NCBI GenBank assembly: GCA_025350085.1
Contig: JANXYI010000349.1
Location: 1 to 10,469, forward strand
Length of the DNA: 10,469 nucleotides
Direction of reading: 5' to 3'
Origin: Deltaproteobacteria bacterium
GTDB lineage: Bacteria; Desulfobacterota; Desulfovibrionia; Desulfovibrionales; Desulfovibrionaceae
How positions within the stretch are numbered: the stretch's first letter is position 1; each line of letters opens with the position of its first letter. Shown here in pieces: positions 1 through 6,343 of this stretch. Position numbers and translations under genes: made by a program. The notes below the pieces were generated by a model. It did not search any database, was not told where the DNA came from, and saw only the letters and a list, made by a program, of their open reading frames with translations.

Positions 1-417
1 ATCGGCCTCATCCTGGTGCCCGTGTTCCTCATGGCCCACGTGGCCCTGTGGACCGAGTTCTTCGGGGTCTCCTACGCGACCCTGCCGGACAGCACGGCCG
101 ACATCCTGACCCTGGTGGTGCTGGCCGCCTGCCTGGTCTTCGCGGGCCGCAGGCTGACCCAGAAGGAGGTGGCCTACATCACCACCGGCCAGGACTGGCT
201 GGCCCTGACGATCGTGGCCCTGCCCTTTCTGACCGGGTTTTTGGCCTACCACCAGGTGTTCGACTATCAGATCATGCTCATCGCGCACATCGTGGCCGGG
301 GAGATCATGCTGGCGGCCATCCCGTTCACGCGGCTCTCGCACATGGTCTTTTCCGCCTTCACCCGGGCCTACATGGGCTCGGAGTTCGGCGGCGTGCGCC
401 ACGCGAGAGACTGGTAA
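1..417 (+). CDS. tmcC: TmcC, cytochrome b membrane subunit of the Tmc redox complex (5' truncated)
   Basis: This is the C-terminal 138 residues of an integral membrane protein whose start lies left of the window; the frame is open from base 1 to TAA at 415-417. About four hydrophobic segments are visible (roughly residues 1-17, 33-50, 66-82 and 90-110 of the visible part). Histidines sit at visible positions 13, 84, 96 and 114. H96 and H114 are 18 apart, the spacing of the His187/His205 heme ligands of NarI, so this is likely a NarI/DsrM-type cytochrome b. In the Tmc complex this subunit would pass electrons between the periplasmic cytochrome and the cytoplasmic iron-sulfur protein. The name rests mainly on the downstream HdrD-like and cytochrome c3 genes; another DsrM-like or Hme-like cytochrome b is the alternative. 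The gap to the next gene is 21 bases, consistent with one operon. Confidence 0.8.
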   Translation: MGLILVPVFLMAHVALWTEFFGVSYATLPDSTADILTLVVLAACLVFAGRRLTQKEVAYITTGQDWLALTIVALPFLTGFLAYHQVFDYQIMLIAHIVAGEIMLAAIPFTRLSHMVFSAFTRAYMGSEFGGVRHARDW

Positions 418-438
418 AGCCCCAAGGAGGAACCACAC

Positions 439-1758
439 ATGGGCATCCAAGAACGACTCATCGAAGACGTGGGGCTCAGGCGCGGCGTCTCGCGGCTGAC
501 CCCGGAGAAGATCGAGAAAACCGTGGGCGCCGTGCTCAGCGGCGAAACCGGCGCGCGCCTTCAAGCCTATTCCGAAACCTGCATGCGCTGCGGCCTGTGC
601 GCCGAGGCCTGCCACTTCGCCCTCTCGCACCCCGGCGACCCGAGCTATACCCCGGCGGGCAAGGTGCACCAAACCATGGGTGTGCTGCTCAAGACCTGCG
701 GCCGGGTGGATGCGGACTTCATCTACGGCATGGCCCAGCTGGCCTACACCGAATGCAACCTCTGCCGCCGCTGCGTGCACTTCTGCCCCATCGGCATCGA
801 CACGGCCTACATCATCTCCGTGGTCCGGCGCATCTGCCACAAGTTGGGCGTGACCCCGCAGTACATCCAGGACACCGCCCACAGCCACTCGGCCGTGTAC
901 AACCAGATGTGGGTCAAGGACGACGAGTGGACGGACTCGCTGATGTGGCAGGAGGACGAGGCGCGCGAGGAGTTCCCGGGCCTGCGCATCCCGCTCGATA
1001 AGGAAGGCGCGGACATCTACTACTCGGTCATCGCGCCCGAGCCCAAGTTCCGCACCCAGCTCATCTACCAGGCCGCGGCCATCCTGCACATGTCCGGCAA
1101 GGACTGGACCATGCCGGCCAACCCCGGCTGGGACAACTCCGACATGTGCATGTTCACCGGTGACTTCGAGATGATGGGCCGGCTCAAGCGCAAGCACTTC
1201 GAGAGCGCCCAGAAGCTCAAGGTCAAGCGCATCGTCATGGGCGAATGCGGCCATGCCCTGCGCTCGGTGTACGACGTGGGCAACCGCTGGCTGGGCTACA
1301 GCTATCCGCCGGTGCCGGTGATCCACGCCGTGGAGTTCTACTGGGAGCTCATCGACCAGGGGCGGATCAAGCTCGCCAAGAAGTTCCCCGGCCCGGTGAC
1401 CATCCAGGACCCCTGCAACATCGTGCGCGGCAAGGGCCTGCAGCAGAAGCTGCGCGACGTCACGCGCTTCCTCGTGGACGGCGACATCATCGAGATGAGC
1501 CCCAACATGGAGCACAACTTCTGCTGCGCAGCTGGCGGCGGGGTCATCAACTGCGGCCCGCCGTTCAAGAACGTCCGCCTGGAGGGCAATGTCGTCAAGG
1601 CCGAGCAGCTGCGCGCCACCGGGGTCAAGACCGTCATCACCCCGTGCCACAACTGCCACGGCGGCCTGCACGACATCATCCACTTCAACAAGCTGGGCAT
1701 GGAGCTCAAATTCCTGAGCGACATCATCTACGAATGCATGGAAAGGCCCGAGGTCTAG
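439..1758 (+). CDS. tmcB: TmcB, HdrD/DsrK-like iron-sulfur protein of the Tmc complex
   Basis: A 439-aa cytoplasmic protein with no membrane segment or signal peptide. Two 4Fe-4S ferredoxin motifs are visible: C48/C51/C54/C58 (CMRCGLCAEAC) and C106/C109/C112/C116 (CNLCRRCVHFC). The C-terminal half has one complete CCG-type cysteine set, C326, C362-C363 and C403-xx-C406. HdrB, HdrD and DsrK use this pattern to bind a special [4Fe-4S] cluster in thiol/disulfide chemistry. An earlier region (C237, GEC270GH) looks like a degenerate or variant first CCG half. The family role is electron transfer from TmcC towards cytoplasmic sulfate reduction; the physiological acceptor is not visible here. The start is well supported by AAGGAGG at 424-430, 8 bases before ATG. 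Its TAG stop is embedded in the ribosome binding site of the next gene. A DsrK-like protein of another complex is less likely given the c3 neighbour. Confidence 0.9.
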   Translation: MGIQERLIEDVGLRRGVSRLTPEKIEKTVGAVLSGETGARLQAYSETCMRCGLCAEACHFALSHPGDPSYTPAGKVHQTMGVLLKTCGRVDADFIYGMAQLAYTECNLCRRCVHFCPIGIDTAYIISVVRRICHKLGVTPQYIQDTAHSHSAVYNQMWVKDDEWTDSLMWQEDEAREEFPGLRIPLDKEGADIYYSVIAPEPKFRTQLIYQAAAILHMSGKDWTMPANPGWDNSDMCMFTGDFEMMGRLKRKHFESAQKLKVKRIVMGECGHALRSVYDVGNRWLGYSYPPVPVIHAVEFYWELIDQGRIKLAKKFPGPVTIQDPCNIVRGKGLQQKLRDVTRFLVDGDIIEMSPNMEHNFCCAAGGGVINCGPPFKNVRLEGNVVKAEQLRATGVKTVITPCHNCHGGLHDIIHFNKLGMELKFLSDIIYECMERPEV

Positions 1759-1767
1759 GAGGACGCC

Positions 1768-2160
1768 ATGAAATACACACCCAAGCTGCCCTTCCTGACC
1801 GGACTCGCCCTGGCCGCGCTCATCCTGGCCATTGCGGGCGTCGCCCTGTCCCAGGACAGCATCACCAAGCTCGCCCCGGAGGCCTTTGGCAAGCACCAGA
1901 GGCCGCCCGCGGTGTTCAACCATGACAAGCACAACGAAAAGGCCAAGCTCGAAGAGTGCGTGGTCTGCCACCACGGCGGCAAGAACGGCGTCATCGACCG
2001 CGTGGCCTCCACCGAGGGCACGCCCTGCGCAGACTGCCACAGGGTGAAGCCCGCGGACAAGACCACCGGCCTTATGCGCGCCTACCACAAGCAGTGTGTC
2101 GACTGCCACCGGACCAAGGGCAAGGGCCCGCTGGCCTGCGGGCAGTGCCACGTGCGCTGA
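1768..2160 (+). CDS. tmcA: TmcA, periplasmic tetraheme cytochrome c3 (type II-like)
   Basis: A 130-aa exported class III cytochrome. Residues 1-28 form a signal peptide (basic start, hydrophobic core about 8-26, likely cleavage near ALS-QD). Four CxxCH heme sites are present at C64-H68, C87-H91, C110-H114 and C124-H128. H52, H55, H69 and H107 are good candidates for the distal axial ligands, in the usual c3 layout (FNHxxH, CxxCHH, HxxC). The size fits a tetraheme c3. In Tmc complexes this cytochrome takes electrons from periplasmic hydrogenase or formate dehydrogenase partners and hands them to the membrane subunits. The start is set by AGGAGG at 1757-1762, which overlaps the tmcB stop, 5 bases before ATG. 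The mature chain looks basic by residue count (about 17 K/R against 11 D/E), although family members are often called acidic c3; naming is therefore by context as well as sequence. Confidence 0.9.
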   Translation: MKYTPKLPFLTGLALAALILAIAGVALSQDSITKLAPEAFGKHQRPPAVFNHDKHNEKAKLEECVVCHHGGKNGVIDRVASTEGTPCADCHRVKPADKTTGLMRAYHKQCVDCHRTKGKGPLACGQCHVR

Positions 2161-2169
2161 AGGCCCGTT

Positions 2170-2192
2170 TCCGGCCTGGCCGCCAGGCCGGA
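2170..2192 (+). terminator. Stem-loop between tmcA and the sensor kinase gene
   Basis: Perfect 10-bp GC-rich inverted repeat (TCCGGCCTGG / CCAGGCCGGA) with a 3-base loop, starting 9 bases after the tmcA stop. A TTTT run follows only after about 10 bases (near 2203-2206), so it is not a textbook intrinsic terminator. It could be a partial terminator, or an mRNA-stabilising or processing hairpin that lowers kinase expression relative to the tmc genes. The structure is read directly from sequence; its role is inferred. Confidence 0.55.
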
Positions 2193-2223
2193 CGTCCTGA
2201 TGGTTTTGCCCGGGGAGTGAGCC

Positions 2224-4512
2224 ATGCGTAGGCTGTGGACCGCCATCCAGGGAAGCCTGATCTCCAAGCTCATCGTGGCTGCGGGGTCGGCTCTCGTGGT
2301 CAGCGTCTCGGCGCTGTCCTACCTGGGCATCAGCCACCAGGAGGACGTGCTCATGGACTACGTGGTGGCCGAGGCCGACCGCCTGGGCAACACCATCAAG
2401 CTCGGCACCCGCTACGCCATGATGCTCAACTCGCGCGAAGACCTGAACCAGATCATCTCCAACGTGGGCTCCCAGGAGGGCATCCTGGCCATCCGCATCT
2501 ATAACAAGGAAGGCCAGATCAAGTTCTCCAACATCCCCGCTGAGGTGGACACCGTCACGGACATCAAGAGCCAGGCCTGCTACGTCTGCCACCGCGTCGA
2601 CCCGCCGGTGTCCGACGTGCCGCTCGACGACCGCATGCGCATCTTCGACGGCCCGGGCGGCCAGCGCAACCTGGGCATCATCAGCCCCATCTACAACGAG
2701 CCCGGCTGCACCGGGGGCTGCCACTTCCACCCGGCGGACAAGAAGATCCTGGGCGCCATCGACGTGGTGCTCTCCCTCGGCGCCGCGGACCGCGAGATCA
2801 GCTCCTCCAAGACGCGCATCATCGGTTTCACGGTCATCGTGCTGTTGTCGCTCGGCCTGTCCATCTTCCTGTTCATGATGCGCTTCGTCATCCGGCCCAT
2901 CCGCAAGCTCATCCGCGGCGCCAAGCGCATCGCCGAGGGCGGCCAGTGCGCCAGCATCGACATCACCCAGCGCGACGAGATGGGCACCCTGGTCGAGGCC
3001 ATCGAGCGCATGGGCAAGAGCATCAGCGAGAAGCAGATCGAGCTGAACCGCCAGCGCGACGAGTACCAGTCGCTGTTCTCCCAGGTGCCCTGCATCATCA
3101 CCGTGCAGGACAAGAACTTCCGGCTCTTGCGCTACAACCAGGAGTTCCGCGAGAAGTTCCGCCCCCGACCCGGGGACTTCTGCTACCACGCCTACAAGGG
3201 CAGAAACGAGAAGTGCCTCAACTGCCCGGTGGAGCAGACCTTCAAGACCGGCAAGAGCCACTCGAGCGAGGAGACCGGGTTTGACGCCGACGGCACCCTG
3301 CGGCACTGGCTGGTGACCACCGCGCCCATCACCAACAGCGAGGGCGAGATCGTCTCGGCCATGGAGATGTGCCTGGACATCACCAGCCGCAAGCAGCTCG
3401 AAGAGGAGCTGGAGAAGAGCGAACACAAGTACCAGGCCATCTTCCGCAACATCCCCAACCCCGTGTTCGTGCTCGAGGCCGAGAGCTTGCGCATCCTGGA
3501 CTGCAATGAGTCCGTGACCCTGATCTACGGCTTCGAGCCCTTCGAGATCCTGGGCCGATCGTTCCTGGACCTGTTCCCCGAGGAGGACCGCGCGCGCTTC
3601 GAGCAGCGCCTGGCGCAGCGGGACCTGCACGACCGCGTGGTGCACATGACCAAGGACGGCCGCAGGCTCTTCGTCACCGTGCGCATTTCGCCCTCGGAGT
3701 TCTCCGGGCAGAAGGTGCTGCTCGTGACCACCAGCGACATCACCAAGCGCCTGGAGACCGAGCAGCAGCTCATCCAGGCCTCCAAGATGGCCACGCTGGG
3801 CGAGATGGCCACGGGCATGGCCCATGAGCTGAACCAGCCCCTGTCCGTGATCAAGACCGCGGCCAGCTTCATCGTGCGCAAGATCACGCGCCACGAGCCG
3901 CTCGCCCCGGACATCCTGGCCGAGATGGCGCACGAGATCGACGCCCACGTGGACCGCGCCTCGCGCATCATCAACCATTTGCGGGAGTTCGGCCGCAAGC
4001 CGGAGATGAAGCTTGAGCCCGTGGACGCCGGGGGCATCCTGCGCCGCTCGCTGGACATCTTCAGCCAGCAGCTCAAGCTGCGCGAGATCGAGGTGGAGCT
4101 CTCCATCGCCCCAGACCTGCCCCTGGTCCTGGCCGACGCCGGGCGGCTCGAGCAGGTGTTCATCAACATGCTCATCAACGCCCGCGACGCCATCGAGGAG
4201 AAGTGGGCGGGGGACCCCAAGCCCGACGGGCCAAAGCGCATCAGCCTGTCCGCGGCCGTGGCCGGGAGCTTTGTCTCCGTCGCCATCGCCGACACGGGCT
4301 GCGGCATCCCCACCGGGGTTGTGGAAAAGATCTTCCAGCCCTTCTTCACCACCAAGAAGGTCGGCAAGGGCACGGGCCTCGGCCTGTCCATCAGCTACGG
4401 CATCGTCAAGGACTGCGGCGGCGACATCCGCGCCTTTTCCACCCCGGGCGAGGGCACGCGCTTCGTCATCACCCTGCCGCTGGCCGACCTGGACCAGGGG
4501 GCAGACGCATGA
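2224..4512 (+). CDS. Membrane sensor histidine kinase with periplasmic heme-type motifs, HAMP and two PAS domains
   Basis: A 762-aa kinase. In order: transmembrane helix about 16-36; periplasmic sensor about 37-197; second helix about 199-219; HAMP about 220-272; PAS about 278-390; PAS about 398-510; HisKA with H534 in GMAHELNQPL; HATPase with N-box N652, G1 DTGCGIP at 690-696, F-box near 704-708 and G2 GKGTGLGLS near 714-722. The sensor region holds CYVCH (119-123), a canonical c-type heme attachment site, and CTGGCH (162-167), a CxxxCH variant followed by H169. This suggests a heme-containing redox or gas sensor facing the same compartment as TmcA. The first PAS has three cysteines, C320, C331 and C334. 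ATG follows GGGGAG (2212-2217). The stop overlaps the next start (ATGA), so the two kinases are translationally coupled. Kinase identity is certain from the motifs; heme binding and the link to Tmc are inferred. The cognate receiver is probably one of those encoded downstream. Confidence 0.93.
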   Translation: MRRLWTAIQGSLISKLIVAAGSALVVSVSALSYLGISHQEDVLMDYVVAEADRLGNTIKLGTRYAMMLNSREDLNQIISNVGSQEGILAIRIYNKEGQIKFSNIPAEVDTVTDIKSQACYVCHRVDPPVSDVPLDDRMRIFDGPGGQRNLGIISPIYNEPGCTGGCHFHPADKKILGAIDVVLSLGAADREISSSKTRIIGFTVIVLLSLGLSIFLFMMRFVIRPIRKLIRGAKRIAEGGQCASIDITQRDEMGTLVEAIERMGKSISEKQIELNRQRDEYQSLFSQVPCIITVQDKNFRLLRYNQEFREKFRPRPGDFCYHAYKGRNEKCLNCPVEQTFKTGKSHSSEETGFDADGTLRHWLVTTAPITNSEGEIVSAMEMCLDITSRKQLEEELEKSEHKYQAIFRNIPNPVFVLEAESLRILDCNESVTLIYGFEPFEILGRSFLDLFPEEDRARFEQRLAQRDLHDRVVHMTKDGRRLFVTVRISPSEFSGQKVLLVTTSDITKRLETEQQLIQASKMATLGEMATGMAHELNQPLSVIKTAASFIVRKITRHEPLAPDILAEMAHEIDAHVDRASRIINHLREFGRKPEMKLEPVDAGGILRRSLDIFSQQLKLREIEVELSIAPDLPLVLADAGRLEQVFINMLINARDAIEEKWAGDPKPDGPKRISLSAAVAGSFVSVAIADTGCGIPTGVVEKIFQPFFTTKKVGKGTGLGLSISYGIVKDCGGDIRAFSTPGEGTRFVITLPLADLDQGADA

Positions 4513-5678
4513 GCGCGCCCCGGAAGATCCTGCTTGTGGACGACGAGGAGGGCATCCGCAAGGTGCTGGGCCTGTCTTTGGCCGACCGCGGCCATGAGGT
4601 GCATACGGCCGGGAACGCCGAGCAGGCCCTGGCCCTGTTCCGGGAGCTTCTGCCCCCCATCGTGCTGACAGACATCAAGATGCCCGGCATGGACGGCCTG
4701 GCGCTGCTGCAGGCCATCAAGGCCGAGGCCCTGGTTCTGGGCCGCGACGTCGAGGTCATCCTCATCACCGGCCACGGGGACATCGACCAGGCCATCCAGG
4801 GCATCAAGCTCGACGCCACGGACTTCGTGACCAAGCCCATCAGCGACGACGCCCTGGACATCGCGCTCAGCCGCGCAAGCGAGCGCCTGGAGCTGCGCCA
4901 GGCCATCCGCGAGCACACCGAGGAACTGGAACGCCTGGTGGAGCAGAAGACCCGCGAGCTGATCGCCGCCGAACGCCTGGCCGCCGTGGGCCAGACCGTG
5001 GCCGGGCTGTCCCATGCCATCAAGAACCTGGCCAGCGGGCTCGAAGGCAGCATCTTTCTGCTGGGCAAGGGCCTGGAGCTGGACCGGCGGACCTACCTGG
5101 ATCAGGGCTGGGAGATGCTCAAGGCCAACGTGGAGAAGATCAAGGACCTGTCGCTCGAGATGCTGCGCTACGCCCGGCCCGAGGCACTCAGGCCCGCGCT
5201 TTGCGACCCGGCCCTGCCCGCGCGCCAGGTGGCCGAGCTGCTGGGGGCAAAAGCCCAGGCCGCGGGCGTGGCGCTCACCCTCGCGCACCCGCCGGACATG
5301 GCCCTGGCCCTGCTCGATGCCGAGGCCCTGCACCGGGCCCTGATGAACCTGGTGGGCAACGCGCTGGACGCCTGCCAGGCCGCCGGGTTCGGACCCGAGG
5401 CCCCGGGCGGCCGCGTTCTGCTCACGGTGGAGGCACAGCCCGAGGGCGGCGTGCGCTACAGCGTGAACGACAACGGCTCCGGCCTGGACGAGGAGGCGCG
5501 CTCCCGGCTGTTCACGGCCTTTTTCAGCACCAAGGGCGAGGGCGGCTCGGGCCTGGGGCTGATGACCACAAAAAAGATCGCCGAGGCGCACGGCGGAAGC
5601 GTTGCAGTAACAAGCGAAATTGGCCTTGGCACGACGTTCAGCATTGTCATACCAGGCCGGAATGGATTAAATCTTTAA
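4509..5678 (+). CDS. Cytoplasmic response regulator-histidine kinase hybrid (REC-HK)
   Basis: A 389-aa soluble protein starting at the ATG that overlaps the stop of the upstream kinase; an open frame further upstream is only a shadow. Residues about 5-122 are a complete receiver domain: acidic pocket D11/D12, phosphoacceptor D55 in LTDIKMPGMDG, T87 and K109. A coiled-coil-like helix follows (about 123-155). The kinase core comes next: H169 in GLSHAIKN, N284 in the N-box LVGNALDAC, DNGSGLD at 321-327, and GSGLGL at 346-351. There is no PAS or membrane segment. The H-box lacks the usual proline of HisKA. The receiver sits before the kinase, as in proteins that take a phosphoryl group from another kinase and thereby control their own activity. 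The upstream membrane kinase is the obvious donor candidate. The gene is paralogous to the kinase hybrid at 8225-10129. The last 80 bases or so are notably AT-richer than the rest. Confidence 0.93.
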   Translation: MSAPRKILLVDDEEGIRKVLGLSLADRGHEVHTAGNAEQALALFRELLPPIVLTDIKMPGMDGLALLQAIKAEALVLGRDVEVILITGHGDIDQAIQGIKLDATDFVTKPISDDALDIALSRASERLELRQAIREHTEELERLVEQKTRELIAAERLAAVGQTVAGLSHAIKNLASGLEGSIFLLGKGLELDRRTYLDQGWEMLKANVEKIKDLSLEMLRYARPEALRPALCDPALPARQVAELLGAKAQAAGVALTLAHPPDMALALLDAEALHRALMNLVGNALDACQAAGFGPEAPGGRVLLTVEAQPEGGVRYSVNDNGSGLDEEARSRLFTAFFSTKGEGGSGLGLMTTKKIAEAHGGSVAVTSEIGLGTTFSIVIPGRNGLNL

Positions 5679-5801
5679 AAACATGACTTTTTTACAACGA
5701 ATTTCTCTTTACAATGTTGACTTGAAGATTATCATGGAATACAGTGAAAACGCATCAGGATCGTTTTGCAAGAGCAATTGCATACACACGGACTGTGCAA
5801 T
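5679..5801 (+). other. AT-rich intergenic region
   Basis: This 123-base gap is clearly richer in A and T than the surrounding GC-rich genes and contains a T6 run at 5688-5693 and the promoter candidate at 5717-5745. A weak A/T-only inverted repeat (TAAAAA / TTTTTA, 5676-5694) is present but has no GC stem, so no terminator is called. If the downstream gene really starts at TTG 5766 rather than ATG 5802, the gap is 87 bases. Confidence 0.6.
5717..5745 (+). promoter_or_regulatory. Sigma-70-type promoter candidate
   Basis: A -35 box TTGACT (5717-5722, five of six consensus bases), a 17-base spacer and a -10 box TACAGT (5740-5745, four of six) lie in the only AT-rich stretch of the window. Transcription would start near 5752, giving a leader of about 50 bases before ATG 5802. 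It would drive the hypothetical gene, the universal stress protein and the two receivers separately from the tmc-kinase group. Confidence 0.6.
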
Positions 5802-6341
5802 ATGGACGAAATCACACTAGCTGCGGATGGATTGCTTGTCCGAAGCAACGGGGACTGCGAAACAGACCCGCTCTGCGCACTGGGGGCGCGTGTGCTGCTG
5901 GCCGGGGGCTACACCCTGCGCAGCTTCCTGCGCATGCTCGCGGCCTACCCGCTGCTCACCCGCCTGAGCCCCTTTGCCCAGGGCCTGGCCCAGGGCCTGG
6001 CGCTCTGGCCCGCCGCAGGCTGCGTACCCCCGGGGCTCGCGCGCCTCGAGCTTTCCAAGACTGTCGAGATCATCGGCCACCCCGCGCCGCCGAGGCTCGA
6101 GATCTACACGGTGCTCCGGGGCGTGGGCACGGACGGCGATGATGTGGAGATCAAGCCCCACCCGGTGGAGACCCTGCTCGACGTGCCCGTGGTCCTGGGC
6201 CCGCTTAGGCACGTGGTCTTCGGCGACCGGCTGGACGAGTTCCGCTTTCAAACGGTGTGCAACCTGTTCGAATTTCAAGAAGGCATCGGTTGGCAACTCG
6301 CGTTCCACGGCGCTCCCGCGGAATGCGCACTAAGGAGGTAG
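5802..6341 (+). CDS. Hypothetical protein, possibly equivalent to the gene beside tmcA in Desulfovibrio
   Basis: A 179-aa protein of no family I recognise. It has no signal peptide and no clear membrane helix; residues about 25-75 are rich in Leu, Ala and Gly (VLLAGGYTLRSFLRMLAAYP) and could form a helical bundle, while residues 85-170 look like a beta-rich domain. Cysteines C19, C25, C74, C153 and C175 form no CxxC motif. ATG 5802 is chosen because the downstream sequence reads as a normal N-terminus. An in-frame TTG at 5766, preceded by AGGA at 5757-5760, would add 12 residues and cannot be excluded, as neither site has a strong ribosome binding site. The reading frame is supported by high third-position GC and by its stop lying 2 bases before the next ATG. 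It is the first gene after the promoter candidate and probably co-transcribed with the stress protein. From memory, D. vulgaris has an uncharacterised protein in this position (DVU0262). Confidence 0.75.
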   Translation: MDEITLAADGLLVRSNGDCETDPLCALGARVLLAGGYTLRSFLRMLAAYPLLTRLSPFAQGLAQGLALWPAAGCVPPGLARLELSKTVEIIGHPAPPRLEIYTVLRGVGTDGDDVEIKPHPVETLLDVPVVLGPLRHVVFGDRLDEFRFQTVCNLFEFQEGIGWQLAFHGAPAECALRR

Positions 6342-6343
6342 TT

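Noticed and set aside
48..1001. A 317-codon plus-strand frame overlapping tmcC and tmcB.
   Set aside because: It crosses two real genes in another frame; Arg/Gly/Pro/His-rich shadow without domain features.
4395..5591. A 398-codon open frame on the minus strand.
   Set aside because: It is antisense to the REC-kinase gene with its full set of motifs; low-complexity translation and no recognisable domain.
5628..5642. Possible sigma-54 promoter (GG ... GC within TTGGCACGACGTTCAGC).
   Set aside because: The GG and GC are 11 bases apart instead of 10, the -12 element is poor, and the site lies inside the end of the REC-kinase coding sequence.
5676..5694. Intrinsic terminator after the REC-kinase gene.
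   Set aside because: The inverted repeat is only A-T pairs (TAAAAA/TTTTTA) with no GC stem before the T run.
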